Positions 1 through 7,553 of a DNA stretch of 23,242 nt are shown here, piece after piece. The notes beneath the pieces are model-generated. The model had not been told where the DNA came from. It was given only the letters and a program-made list of their open reading frames with translations, and did not search any database. Numbering within the stretch: the stretch's first letter is position 1; each line of letters starts with the position of its first letter. A program made the position numbers and the translations under genes. Source of the DNA: Actinomycetes bacterium (GTDB taxonomy: Bacteria; Actinomycetota; Acidimicrobiia; Acidimicrobiales; Palsa-688); contig JAKAXN010000024.1 of the NCBI GenBank assembly GCA_021816565.1, positions 1 to 23,242 on the forward strand, in the 5' to 3' direction.

Positions 1-1
1 C

Positions 2-88
2 CAGTACATCCAGCCCCACCCCACACTTTCTGAAACCTTCGGCGAGACCGTCCTCGCCCTGACCGGAAGAGGATTGCACGTTGGCTGA
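2..88 (+). CDS. lpd: Dihydrolipoamide dehydrogenase (E3), C-terminal 28 residues only
   Basis: This is the 3' end of a gene cut by the window edge; the reading frame begins at base 2 and stops at TGA 86-88. The short translation contains HPTLSE (codons from base 17), the conserved C-terminal motif of dihydrolipoamide dehydrogenase. In that family the His before Pro-Thr and the Glu four residues later form the active-site base pair. The tail ends in LALTGRGLHVG. The enzyme reoxidises the dihydrolipoyl arm of 2-oxoacid dehydrogenase complexes using FAD and NAD+. It overlaps the following E2 gene by 8 bp, so E3 and E2 are probably co-transcribed and translationally coupled. The call rests on this motif and the context only; the FAD and NAD domains lie outside the window. 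Confidence 0.85.
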   Translation, partial: QYIQPHPTLSETFGETVLALTGRGLHVG

Positions 89-1553
89 GATCACCATGCC
101 GCAGCTCGGCGAGACCGTGACCGAGGGAACCATCACCCGCTGGGCCAAGCAGGTCGGCGACGCGGTGGCCGAGGACGAGGTCCTCTTCGAGGTCTCCACC
201 GACAAGGTCGACTCCGAGGTGCCGTCGCCGGTCTCGGGGGTGATCTCCGAGATCCTGGTACCCGAGGGCGAGACCGTCGACGTCGGCACCCGCCTGGCGG
301 TGATCTCCGACGGAGCGGCCCCGGCGGCCCAGGCCCAGGCCCAGGCCCAGCCCGAGCCGGCGGCCCAGGCCCAACCGGAGCCGGCCCCCCAGCCCGAGCC
401 CCCCGCCGCGCAGGCGGTACCGGCCGCGCCCAGCCCGGCCCCGGCGGCGCAGTCCTCCAACGGCGCGGTAGCGGCCGCGCCCGGTACCGGCGCCCCGGCC
501 CCCGAGCCGTCGACCCCGTCCCCCGTGCAGCAGGAGCAGCGCCAGGCCGCCGCCGCGGCCGCCGCCGGTGAGGAGACCGGCCCGGGGCGGGTCCTCTCCC
601 CGGTGGTCCGGCGGCTCATCACCGAGCACGACCTGGACCCGAACCAGATCAGCGGTACCGGCGCCGGGGGGCGCATCACCCGCTCCGACGTCCTGTCCTT
701 CATCGACCGGCGAAACGGTGGCGGAGCCCCGGCGGCTCCGGCCGCCCGCCCGGCGCCGTCCGCTCCCGCCACGGCCGGACCGGCTCCGTCGGCGGCCGGG
801 GCGGCCCCGGTCGAGGCTTTCGCCCCGGCTCAGCCGGGTGAGCGCGACGAGATCGTGCCCTTCACCAACATCCGGCGCCGGACCGCCGAGCACATGATCC
901 GCTCCAAGCACACCTCGGCCCACACCATGGTCGCGGTGGAGGTGGACTTCTACGGGGTGGAGAAGGTCCGCTCGGCCGCCAAGGACCAGTTCCGGGAGAC
1001 CGAGGGATTCGGTCTCACCTACCTCCCGTTCATCACCCGGGCGGTGGTGGACGCCCTCGAGGACTTCCCCCACGTCAACAGCTCGGTCGGCGAGGACGCG
1101 CTGATCGTCCACCACGACCTCAACATCGGTATCGCCGTGGACCTGGACTTCGAGGGCCTCCTCGTGCCGGTCGTCCACCAGGCGGACGGGAAGCGACTGA
1201 GGGCGCTGGCGCGCGACATATCCGGGCTGGCGGCCAAGGCCCGCTCCAAGCGCCTGACCATGGACGACATCTCGGGCGGCACTTTCACCATCACCAACGC
1301 CGGCCCGTTCGGCACCCTCATCACCGTGCCGGTCATCAACCAGCCCCAGGTCGCCATCCTCTCCACCGACGGGGTGAAGAAGCGCCCGGTGGTCGTCGAG
1401 CTGCCAGACGGCACCGATGGCATCGCCATCCACCCGGTGGGCAACCTGGTCCTGTCCTGGGACCACCGGGCCTTCGACGGCGCCTACGCCGCGGCGTTCC
1501 TCCGGGCCGTCCAGGAGATCCTGGAGACGAGGGACTGGGCCGCCGAGCTGTGA
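81..1553 (+). CDS. dlaT: 2-oxoacid dehydrogenase E2 (dihydrolipoamide acyltransferase, DlaT/SucB type)
   Basis: A 490-residue E2 core subunit that transfers the acyl group from its lipoyl arm to CoA. The order is a lipoyl domain (about 1-78, lipoyl Lys42 in STDKVDSEV), a long Ala/Pro/Gln linker (about 79-165), a peripheral subunit-binding domain (171-208), a second Ala/Pro linker, and the catalytic domain (about 254-490). The active-site motif DHRAFDG is at the C-terminus, with His462 and Asp466. The TTG start is supported by GGAAGAGG at 65-72, 8 bp upstream, and by the lipoyl domain beginning at AEITMPQLGE. There is one lipoyl domain. The neighbours are lpd upstream and the fused lipoylation gene downstream (4-bp GTGA overlap). 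Mycobacteria have a similar dlaT-lipB-lipA neighbourhood. Whether it serves pyruvate, 2-oxoglutarate or branched-chain complexes cannot be decided from the sequence alone. Confidence 0.93.
   Translation: MAEITMPQLGETVTEGTITRWAKQVGDAVAEDEVLFEVSTDKVDSEVPSPVSGVISEILVPEGETVDVGTRLAVISDGAAPAAQAQAQAQPEPAAQAQPEPAPQPEPPAAQAVPAAPSPAPAAQSSNGAVAAAPGTGAPAPEPSTPSPVQQEQRQAAAAAAAGEETGPGRVLSPVVRRLITEHDLDPNQISGTGAGGRITRSDVLSFIDRRNGGGAPAAPAARPAPSAPATAGPAPSAAGAAPVEAFAPAQPGERDEIVPFTNIRRRTAEHMIRSKHTSAHTMVAVEVDFYGVEKVRSAAKDQFRETEGFGLTYLPFITRAVVDALEDFPHVNSSVGEDALIVHHDLNIGIAVDLDFEGLLVPVVHQADGKRLRALARDISGLAAKARSKRLTMDDISGGTFTITNAGPFGTLITVPVINQPQVAILSTDGVKKRPVVVELPDGTDGIAIHPVGNLVLSWDHRAFDGAYAAAFLRAVQEILETRDWAAEL
326..349 (+). 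repeat. 6-bp tandem repeat (GGCCCA x4) in the E2 linker
   Basis: Four perfect copies of GGCCCA encode the start of the Ala-Gln/Pro-Glu linker after the lipoyl domain. Imperfect copies continue to about 415. Such linkers are flexible in E2 proteins, so copy number may vary between strains without loss of function. Confidence 0.8.
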
Positions 1554-3247
1554 GCGCCTGCGCCGCCCCCGTCGAAGGCGCCCGGACCGCTCCCTTGCGG
1601 GCCCGCTGGCTGGGCCGGGTCCGCTACAGCGACGCCCTGGCCCTGCAGCGGGGCCTGTGGGCGGACGGCTCGGACGACTGGCTGCTGCTCCTCGAGCACC
1701 GCTCCGTGTACACGATGGGGGTGCGGGCCCGCCGGGAGCACGTGCTGGTCGACCCGGCGTCGGTGGGCGCCGAGCTGGTCAGCACCGACCGGGGTGGGGA
1801 CGTCACCTACCACGGCCCGGGACAGCTGGTCGGCTATCCGGTCATGGCCGTGCCGACCGCCCCCGGCTCGATGCCCTGCCACGTCCATCGGATCGAGCAG
1901 ATGGTCATCGACGTGCTGGCCGACCTGGGCCTGCCCGGGGCCGGCCGGCTCGAGGGTTACCCGGGTGTGTGGGTGGATCCCGACGGTCCCGCCCCCCGCA
2001 AGATCTGCGCCATAGGGGTGCGGGTCTCGAAGGGTCGGTCCATGCACGGCTTCGCCCTCAACGTGGACCCCGACATGACCATGTTCTCCCACATCGTCCC
2101 GTGCGGCATCGCCGACAAGCCGGTGACCTCCCTGGCCGCCGAGGGCGTCGGGGTGTCCATGAAGGAGGTGGTCGACGCGGTCGTGGACCGGGCCGCCCTC
2201 ATCTGGGGCTATCCCGGGGTCGACCGGAGGGACGTGGCCTGGAAGGTCGCCGACGGGGACCTGGCCCCCTTCACCAGGGGCGAGGGGCCGGGTGGGACCC
2301 CGGTGCGGATGATCGATCGACGCCTGGCCCAGGCCGGGGTGGACCCGACCGCCGGGGTGCAGATCGCCGACCGCAAGCCGGAGTGGCTGCGGGCCAAGGC
2401 CAATCTGGGCTCCGGGTACCGGGAGCTGAAGCACGTCGTGCGGGACCTGTCGCTGGTCACCGTTTGCGAGGAGGCCGGCTGCCCCAACATCTTCGAGTGC
2501 TGGGCCGACGGGACGGCCACGTTCATGATCAACGGTGACCGCTGCACCCGGGCTTGCGGCTTCTGCCTGGTCGACACCCGAAAGCCGCTCCCGTTGGACC
2601 CGGCCGAGCCGGAGCACGTGGCCGAGGCGGTGAGCCGCCTGGGCCTGGCCCACGCGGTGATCACCTGCGTGGCGCGCGACGACCTGGCCGACGGCGGGGC
2701 ATCGGGGTTCGTGGCCACCGTGGAAGCCGTCCGCCGCCGCTCACCCGGTACCGCGGTGGAGCTCCTCATCTCCGACTGCAAAGGCGACCCGGAGTCGCTC
2801 GATGCCATCTTCGCGGTCCGGCCGGAGGTGCTCAACCACAACGTCGAGACCGTCCCCCGACTTCAGCGGGCCGTGCGCCCGTCGGCGTCTTACGCCCGGA
2901 GCCTCGCCGTACTGGCCCGGGCCCGGGCCGCCGGGCTCACCACCAAATCGGGGCTGGTCGTCGGCATGGGCGAGACCTTCGACGAGGTGGTGTCCACCCT
3001 GGCCGACCTGCACGGCATCGGCGTCGACATCGTCACCATCGGCCAGTACCTGCGGCCCACCTCCAACCACCTGGCGGTGGCCCGGTGGTGGACCCCCGAG
3101 GAGTTCGCCGAGGCCAAGCGCATCGGCGAGGCCATGGGGATCCCCCATGTGGAGTCGTCGCCGCTGACCCGCTCGAGCTACCACGCCCGCCAGGCGGCCG
3201 CCGGGGCCGGGGCCGCACCGACCGAGCTGGCCGGGTCGTTCTCGTGA
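1550..3247 (+). CDS. lipBA: LipB-LipA fusion: octanoyltransferase + radical-SAM lipoyl synthase
   Basis: One uninterrupted 565-codon frame holds both steps of lipoate assembly. The N-terminal part (about 1-235) is LipB: RGGDVTYHGPGQ at 81-92, the catalytic Lys151 in RKICAIGV, MHGFALNV at 165-172, and the catalytic Cys185 in PCGI. This part moves octanoyl from acyl carrier protein to the target lysine. The C-terminal part (about 254-565) is LipA. Its auxiliary [4Fe-4S] cysteines are C306, C311 and C317 (CX4CX5C), its radical-SAM cysteines are C332, C336 and C339 (CX3CX2C), and RSSYHA at 541-546 supplies the serine ligand. LipA inserts the two sulfurs. The GTG start overlaps the E2 stop (GTGA). 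LipB and LipA are normally separate proteins of about 230 and 310 residues; the length here equals their sum plus a short linker. Internal initiation at ATG 2309 (residue 254) could also yield free LipA, but only a weak GGGTGGGA precedes it. Confidence 0.93.
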   Translation: MSACAAPVEGARTAPLRARWLGRVRYSDALALQRGLWADGSDDWLLLLEHRSVYTMGVRARREHVLVDPASVGAELVSTDRGGDVTYHGPGQLVGYPVMAVPTAPGSMPCHVHRIEQMVIDVLADLGLPGAGRLEGYPGVWVDPDGPAPRKICAIGVRVSKGRSMHGFALNVDPDMTMFSHIVPCGIADKPVTSLAAEGVGVSMKEVVDAVVDRAALIWGYPGVDRRDVAWKVADGDLAPFTRGEGPGGTPVRMIDRRLAQAGVDPTAGVQIADRKPEWLRAKANLGSGYRELKHVVRDLSLVTVCEEAGCPNIFECWADGTATFMINGDRCTRACGFCLVDTRKPLPLDPAEPEHVAEAVSRLGLAHAVITCVARDDLADGGASGFVATVEAVRRRSPGTAVELLISDCKGDPESLDAIFAVRPEVLNHNVETVPRLQRAVRPSASYARSLAVLARARAAGLTTKSGLVVGMGETFDEVVSTLADLHGIGVDIVTIGQYLRPTSNHLAVARWWTPEEFAEAKRIGEAMGIPHVESSPLTRSSYHARQAAAGAGAAPTELAGSFS

Positions 3248-4344
3248 CCGGCCCCCGGGCGGCCCGCCTGGACCGGGTCCGCAGCCGTATGGAGCAGCTC
3301 GGGGTGGACGTCGTCCTGCTGTCCCTCGGCGCCGATCTGCCCTGGCTCACCGGCTACGAGGCCATGCCCCTGGAGCGCCTGACCATGCTGGTGGTGCCCC
3401 GCCAAGGGGAGGCCACGCTGGTCGTGCCCCGCCTCGAAGCCCCCCGGGTGGAGGAGGATCCGTCGGTCTTCGCCCTGCGGCCCTGGTCGGAGGGCGAGGA
3501 CCCGGTCGCGGTGGTCGCCGATCTGGCCGGCCCGGCCCGGCAGGTGGCGGTCTCGGACCGCACATGGGCCACCTTCGTGCTGGCCCTGCAGTCGGCCCTG
3601 CCGGAGGCGGCCTGGCGGCCCTCGTCGGGCGTGACCGGACCGCTGCGGGCGGTGAAGGACCAGGCCGAGGTCGCCGCCCTGGCCGCCGCATCGGCGGCCG
3701 CCGACGCGGTCGCCGCCGAGCTGCTGGCCGGGCACATCCCGCTGATCGGCCGCGCCGAGCGCGACGTGTCGCAGGACATCGGACGGCGGCTGATCGCCGC
3801 GGGCCACCAGAAGGTCAACTTCGCCATCGTCGGGAGCGGCCCCAATTCCGCCAGCCCCCACCACGAGCCGGGCGCCCGGGTCATCCGGCCCGGCGAGGCG
3901 GTGGTGTGCGATTTCGGCGGCACCATGGACGGCTACTGCTCCGACATCACCCGCACCGTGTGGACCGGCCCGCCCGCCGACGAGGAGCGGGCCGCCTATG
4001 CCGTCCTGCAGGAGGCCCAGGCGGCCGGCGTGGCCGCGGCCCGGGTGGGCGCCAGCTGCGAGGAGGTGGACGGGGCGGCCCGTTCGGTGATCGAGGCCGG
4101 CGGGTACGGGGACGCGTTCATCCACCGCACCGGCCACGGGATCGGCCTCGAGGAGCACGAGGACCCATACATCGTGTCGGGCAACGAGGCCCGCCTGGTC
4201 CCCGGCCACGCCTTCTCCGTCGAGCCGGGGATCTACCTGTCCGGTCGCTTCGGCGCCCGGATCGAGGACATCGTGGTGGCGTCAGCGGACGGCCCGGTGG
4301 CCCTCAACCGGGTCAGCCACGACCTGACCGTGGTCGAGGCCTGA
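3244..4344 (+). CDS. M24 family metallopeptidase (Xaa-Pro peptidase type)
   Basis: A 366-residue protein with a creatinase-like N-terminal domain (about 1-135) and a C-terminal pita-bread peptidase fold. All five expected metal ligands are present with family spacing: Asp223 and Asp234 (CDFGG...SDITRT), His298 (GHGIGLEEHE), Glu327 (SVEPGIY) and Glu341 (RIEDIV). It should be an active dinuclear-metal cytoplasmic peptidase that cleaves Xaa-Pro bonds. The exact specificity (aminopeptidase P or prolidase) is not readable. The GTG start at 3244 overlaps the lipBA stop by 4 bp (GTGA). The open frame continues further upstream, but that stretch lies inside lipA and does not resemble the family. A gap of 6 bp separates it from the SDR gene. 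No role in lipoylation is implied by position alone. Confidence 0.9.
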   Translation: MTGPRAARLDRVRSRMEQLGVDVVLLSLGADLPWLTGYEAMPLERLTMLVVPRQGEATLVVPRLEAPRVEEDPSVFALRPWSEGEDPVAVVADLAGPARQVAVSDRTWATFVLALQSALPEAAWRPSSGVTGPLRAVKDQAEVAALAAASAAADAVAAELLAGHIPLIGRAERDVSQDIGRRLIAAGHQKVNFAIVGSGPNSASPHHEPGARVIRPGEAVVCDFGGTMDGYCSDITRTVWTGPPADEERAAYAVLQEAQAAGVAAARVGASCEEVDGAARSVIEAGGYGDAFIHRTGHGIGLEEHEDPYIVSGNEARLVPGHAFSVEPGIYLSGRFGARIEDIVVASADGPVALNRVSHDLTVVEA

Positions 4345-4350
4345 TCCTCC

Positions 4351-5076
4351 GTGGACCTGGGCATAGCCGGGAAGGTCGCCCTGGTGACGGCGTCGTCGAA
4401 GGGCCTGGGTCGGGCCGCGGCCGAGGCGCTGGCCGCCGACGGGGCCCGCCTGGTGATCTGCGGGCGCGACCGGGACAACCTGGCCGCCGCGGAGGCGGCG
4501 GTGCGCGACACGGGAGCCGAGGTACTGGCCGTGGCGGCCGACGTCACGGACCCGGCCGCGCCGGGCGAACTGGTCCGGGCGGCCCTCGAACGCTTCGGGG
4601 CGCTGGACATCCTGGTGGGCAACGCCGGGGGGCCGCCCCCGGCCCGGGCGCTGGACCTGACCGACGAGCAGATCGCCGCCGCAATCAACGGCAACCTGAC
4701 CACGTCGGTGCGGCTGGTGCGGGAGGCCCTGCCTCCCATGAGGGCCGCCGGGTGGGGGCGGATCTGTCTCATCACCAGCTACACGGTGAAGCAGCCGGTA
4801 CCCGACCTGGCCCTGTCCAACCTGGCCCGGACCGGTCTGTGGGCGTGGGCCAAGACGGCGGCGCAGGACGTGTTCGCCTCCGGTGTGACCCTCAACCTGG
4901 CGTGCCCGGGGGTGCACGCCACCGACCGGATGCGCCAACTCGGCGGCCGCTCGGGCCCCATGGGTGACCCGGCCGACTTCGGCAAGGTGGTGGCGTTCCT
5001 CTGCTCCCAGGCGGCCTCATTCATCACCGGCAGCGCGGTCCTCGTAGACGGCGGAGCCGTGGCAGGGTTGCTCTGA
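4351..5076 (+). CDS. SDR-family oxidoreductase, atypical active site
   Basis: A 241-residue short-chain dehydrogenase/reductase. The Rossmann cofactor motif is TASSKGLG (13-20), followed by the structural NAGG motif and the C-terminal ITGSAVLVDGG. Ser143 sits where the catalytic serine is expected. The usual YxxxK is missing: the aligned stretch reads SNLAR, so Tyr is replaced by Ser156 and Lys by Arg160. From memory, a divergent 3-oxoacyl-ACP-reductase-like SDR branch carries this SNxxR form and its activity is uncertain. The GTG start lies 6 bp after the M24 stop with only a weak GAGG 12 bp upstream, so translation probably depends on coupling. The substrate is unknown. Confidence 0.85.
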   Translation: MDLGIAGKVALVTASSKGLGRAAAEALAADGARLVICGRDRDNLAAAEAAVRDTGAEVLAVAADVTDPAAPGELVRAALERFGALDILVGNAGGPPPARALDLTDEQIAAAINGNLTTSVRLVREALPPMRAAGWGRICLITSYTVKQPVPDLALSNLARTGLWAWAKTAAQDVFASGVTLNLACPGVHATDRMRQLGGRSGPMGDPADFGKVVAFLCSQAASFITGSAVLVDGGAVAGLL

Positions 5077-5105
5077 CAGGCGGCTGACAGTGACCGCCGG
5101 GAGGG

Positions 5106-5110
5106 GGAGG
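5106..5110 (+). promoter_or_regulatory. Shine-Dalgarno of the WS/DGAT gene
   Basis: GGAGG sits 8 bp before ATG 5119 within a purine-rich run (5101-5114). It fixes the start of the acyltransferase and allows efficient independent initiation after the 42-bp gap behind the SDR gene. Confidence 0.8.
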
Positions 5111-5118
5111 TAGGACCG

Positions 5119-6594
5119 ATGAAGCAGCTGAGCGGGTTGGATGCCAGCTTCTTGTACCTGGAGACCGGCTCGCAGTTCGGCCACGTCAGTGGCCTGGGGG
5201 TTTTCAAGCGGCCGGACCGGCCCGGTTGGTCGGCCTACGAGGCCATGGGGGACAAGCTGACCCGGCGCCTCGGGGACCTGGAGCCGCTCCGCCGGCGGCT
5301 GGTCGAGGTCCCGTTCCGGCTGGATCACCCGTTCTGGATCGAGGACCCGGACTTCGACCTGGAGTTCCACCTGAGGGAGTCCGCGGTCCCCTCGCCGGGC
5401 ACGACCGATCAGCTGGCCGCCCTGACCGCCCGGCTCATCGCCCGCCCGCTCGATCGCAACCACCCTTTGTGGGAGTGCTACGTCATCGACGGCCTGGCCG
5501 ACGACTGCTTCGCGGTGCTCACCAAGATCCACCACGCCACCGTCGACGGTGCGGCGGGCGCGGAGCTGATGACCATCTTCTACGACTTCGAGCCGGGGTC
5601 ACCGGGCGCCGGGTCCCCGCCGGCCGTGCCGCCTGGGGAGCGGGCCCCCAGCCCGGCGCAGGTCCTGTCCAAGGTGGTGCTCGGCTCCGTCGGCAAGCCC
5701 GGGAAGTTCGTCCGGCTGCAGGTGCGGACCCTGAGGGCGGTGGGGGAGATGACCCGCAACCGGGGTCTCACCGGCCTGGCCGACTTGGCCCGTACCGTGC
5801 CCAACCCGCTCGGCGCCCGGGTGGCGGCCCGGTCCCGGCGCCACGACGACTCGCTGGCGCCGGTGCCCGAGACCATCGCCCCCGGCACCCCTTTCAACGG
5901 AGCCCTGAGCCCGCACCGCCGGGTGGCCCTGCGCTCCATCTCGCTGGCCGAGGTCAAAGCGGTCAAGGCCGCGGCCGGAGCCACGGTCAACGACGTGGTC
6001 ATGGCCGCCTGCGCGGGCGGGCTGCGCCGGTACCTGCTCAAACACGACGAGCTGCCGGACCGCCCGCTGGTCGCCATGGTGCCGGTCTCCATCCGCACCG
6101 GCGACGAGCCCGACCCTTGGACCAACCGGGTCTCCGGCCTGTTCACGATCATGCCCACGACGTCGCCGGACCCGCTCCAGCGGCTGCGCCAGATGCAGCA
6201 GATCATGAGCGACGCCAAGGACCGCTTCACGCTCCTGCCGGCCACCGCCCTGGTGGACTACGCCGACTTCGCCCCGCCGGCCCTGGCCATCCGGGCCGCC
6301 CGCCTGGCCAGCCGCCTGCGTATCGCCGACCGGTTGAACCCGCCGGTGAACCTGGTGGTCTCGAACGTCCCGGGGCCCCGCAAGCCCCTCCACCTCGATG
6401 ACGCCCGGATGGTCCACTACTACCCGGTGTCGACCATCGTCGACGGTGTCGGGTTGAACATCACCGTCCAGAGCTACTGCGACACCATGGATTTCGCCCT
6501 GGTCGCCGGCCGGGAGCTGGTCCCGGACCTCGACGACCTGGCCGACTACGTCATCGACGAGTTCCGCGAGCTGGCCCAGGCTGCGGGCCTCTGA
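5119..6594 (+). CDS. WS/DGAT acyltransferase (wax ester synthase / diacylglycerol O-acyltransferase)
   Basis: A 491-residue bifunctional-type acyltransferase that joins acyl-CoA to a fatty alcohol or diacylglycerol, making storage wax esters or triacylglycerol at the membrane or lipid-body surface. The N-terminus LSGLDASFLYLE, the HPLWECYVIDGL segment and the catalytic HHATVDG (His138, His139, Asp143, Gly144) are standard for the family. The C-terminal NLVVSNVPGP segment matches its second conserved block. The length is usual. It is the last plus-strand gene of the block and ends 12 bp from the convergent patatin-like gene. Actinobacteria often carry many paralogues with weak or unknown activity, so real TAG synthesis is likely but not proven. 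Confidence 0.93.
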   Translation: MKQLSGLDASFLYLETGSQFGHVSGLGVFKRPDRPGWSAYEAMGDKLTRRLGDLEPLRRRLVEVPFRLDHPFWIEDPDFDLEFHLRESAVPSPGTTDQLAALTARLIARPLDRNHPLWECYVIDGLADDCFAVLTKIHHATVDGAAGAELMTIFYDFEPGSPGAGSPPAVPPGERAPSPAQVLSKVVLGSVGKPGKFVRLQVRTLRAVGEMTRNRGLTGLADLARTVPNPLGARVAARSRRHDDSLAPVPETIAPGTPFNGALSPHRRVALRSISLAEVKAVKAAAGATVNDVVMAACAGGLRRYLLKHDELPDRPLVAMVPVSIRTGDEPDPWTNRVSGLFTIMPTTSPDPLQRLRQMQQIMSDAKDRFTLLPATALVDYADFAPPALAIRAARLASRLRIADRLNPPVNLVVSNVPGPRKPLHLDDARMVHYYPVSTIVDGVGLNITVQSYCDTMDFALVAGRELVPDLDDLADYVIDEFRELAQAAGL

Positions 6595-6606
6595 ACGGGG
6601 GCCGGC

Positions 6607-7512
6607 TCAGGCCGACCAGAACCTGGCCAGCCGCTCGGCCTCCGCGCTGCTCTGGCTGAGGCCGGCGTCGAACGCGGCCTGGGTGCGGGTGAAGTCCATG
6701 AGCTGCAGCCCCCAGCCGCTGACCTCCAGGAACTCGGCGCCGGGCACGATGGTCTCCACCTGGGAGCCGCCGTCGCGCAGGTCGGAGATCTGGCCCCGGG
6801 TGCCGCGCAGCACGGCGTCCAGCCCGGCGTCCACCAGCCCGGCCTCGACCAGCTCCGGGGGCAGATCCAAAAGGGTGCACGACACGGCCAGCACGGTGTC
6901 GTGGCCGACGGCCACGTCGGCGTTGAGCATGTCTCGCATGCCTCCGTCCATGTAGCGCCGGCCTTCGATGGTCACCGGCGGGTAGACCATCGGTACGGCG
7001 CACGAGGAGGCCACCGCGGCCGACAGCGGGGCGCCGGAGGAGGTGTCCCATACCCGGAACTCACCGGTGGAGGTGTCCACCGCGGTGCACGCGAAGCGGT
7101 CCGGCCAGCTGCCGGCGGCCAGCACCGAGAACAGCGTCAGGTAGTCGGCCTCGGCGATGGTGGTGGCCTCGGTGGCCATCTGTCCGATGCGCACCCGGGT
7201 GGCCTCGGCGTCACCCCCGGCGGCGGCCTGGCCGATGAGGGCCATGAGCTCCTGCAGCCCCTCCACCCCGGCCTGGTTGTCGAGCGGCTCGCCGCCCTCG
7301 CCACCGCCGCTGGCCGCCCCGAGCAGGGCCACCGACTCGGCCAGGTCGGCCCCGGAGGCCAGCTGGGAGCCGACCACCGATCCGGCCGAGGTCCCGACGA
7401 TCAGATCGGCGTCGGCGAGGGTCACCCCGGCCCGGGCCAGACCCACTATCAGCCCGGCCTGCCAGCAGATGCCGACCGGCCCACCTCCCCCGAGAACCAG
7501 TGCACGCGACAT
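6607..7512 (-). CDS. Patatin-like phospholipase / acyl hydrolase
   Basis: A 301-residue cytoplasmic patatin-domain protein. The oxyanion loop GGGGPVG is at 8-14, the nucleophile Ser42 lies in GTSAGS, and the catalytic Asp189 lies in MDGG. This Ser-Asp dyad hydrolyses acyl esters of phospholipids or neutral lipids. The ATG at 7512 is chosen because the patatin domain begins at once (SRALVLGGGG) and a TANNNT promoter hexamer lies 7 bp upstream. The open frame runs further upstream, but that part overlaps the acyl-CoA ligase on the same strand and is not patatin-like. The gene converges with WS/DGAT, which suggests but does not prove opposing roles in lipid storage. No signal peptide is visible. 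Confidence 0.92.
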   Translation of the reverse strand: MSRALVLGGGGPVGICWQAGLIVGLARAGVTLADADLIVGTSAGSVVGSQLASGADLAESVALLGAASGGGEGGEPLDNQAGVEGLQELMALIGQAAAGGDAEATRVRIGQMATEATTIAEADYLTLFSVLAAGSWPDRFACTAVDTSTGEFRVWDTSSGAPLSAAVASSCAVPMVYPPVTIEGRRYMDGGMRDMLNADVAVGHDTVLAVSCTLLDLPPELVEAGLVDAGLDAVLRGTRGQISDLRDGGSQVETIVPGAEFLEVSGWGLQLMDFTRTQAAFDAGLSQSSAEAERLARFWSA

Positions 7513-7519
7513 GGCCCAG

Positions 7520-7525
7520 AGGTTA
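7520..7525 (-). promoter_or_regulatory. Candidate leaderless promoter -10 (TAACCT) of the patatin gene
   Basis: Read on the minus strand, GGTAACCT is followed by 7 bp and then the ATG. TANNNT at this distance puts the transcription start at or next to the start codon. No purine-rich Shine-Dalgarno is present. Confidence 0.6.
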
Positions 7526-7553
7526 CCGGCAGGTAGCGGGCCGGGCCGGGCGC

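Noticed and set aside
2554..3243. N-terminal extension of the M24 peptidase
   Set aside because: The upstream frame overlaps lipA and encodes Arg/Gly/Pro-rich sequence typical of a shadow frame; GTG 3244 gives the normal M24 length.
5077..5118. Hairpin (GGCGG...CCGCC) and TGACA direct repeat between the SDR and WS/DGAT genes
   Set aside because: Only 5-bp arms with a 10-base loop, which is unremarkable at this GC content.
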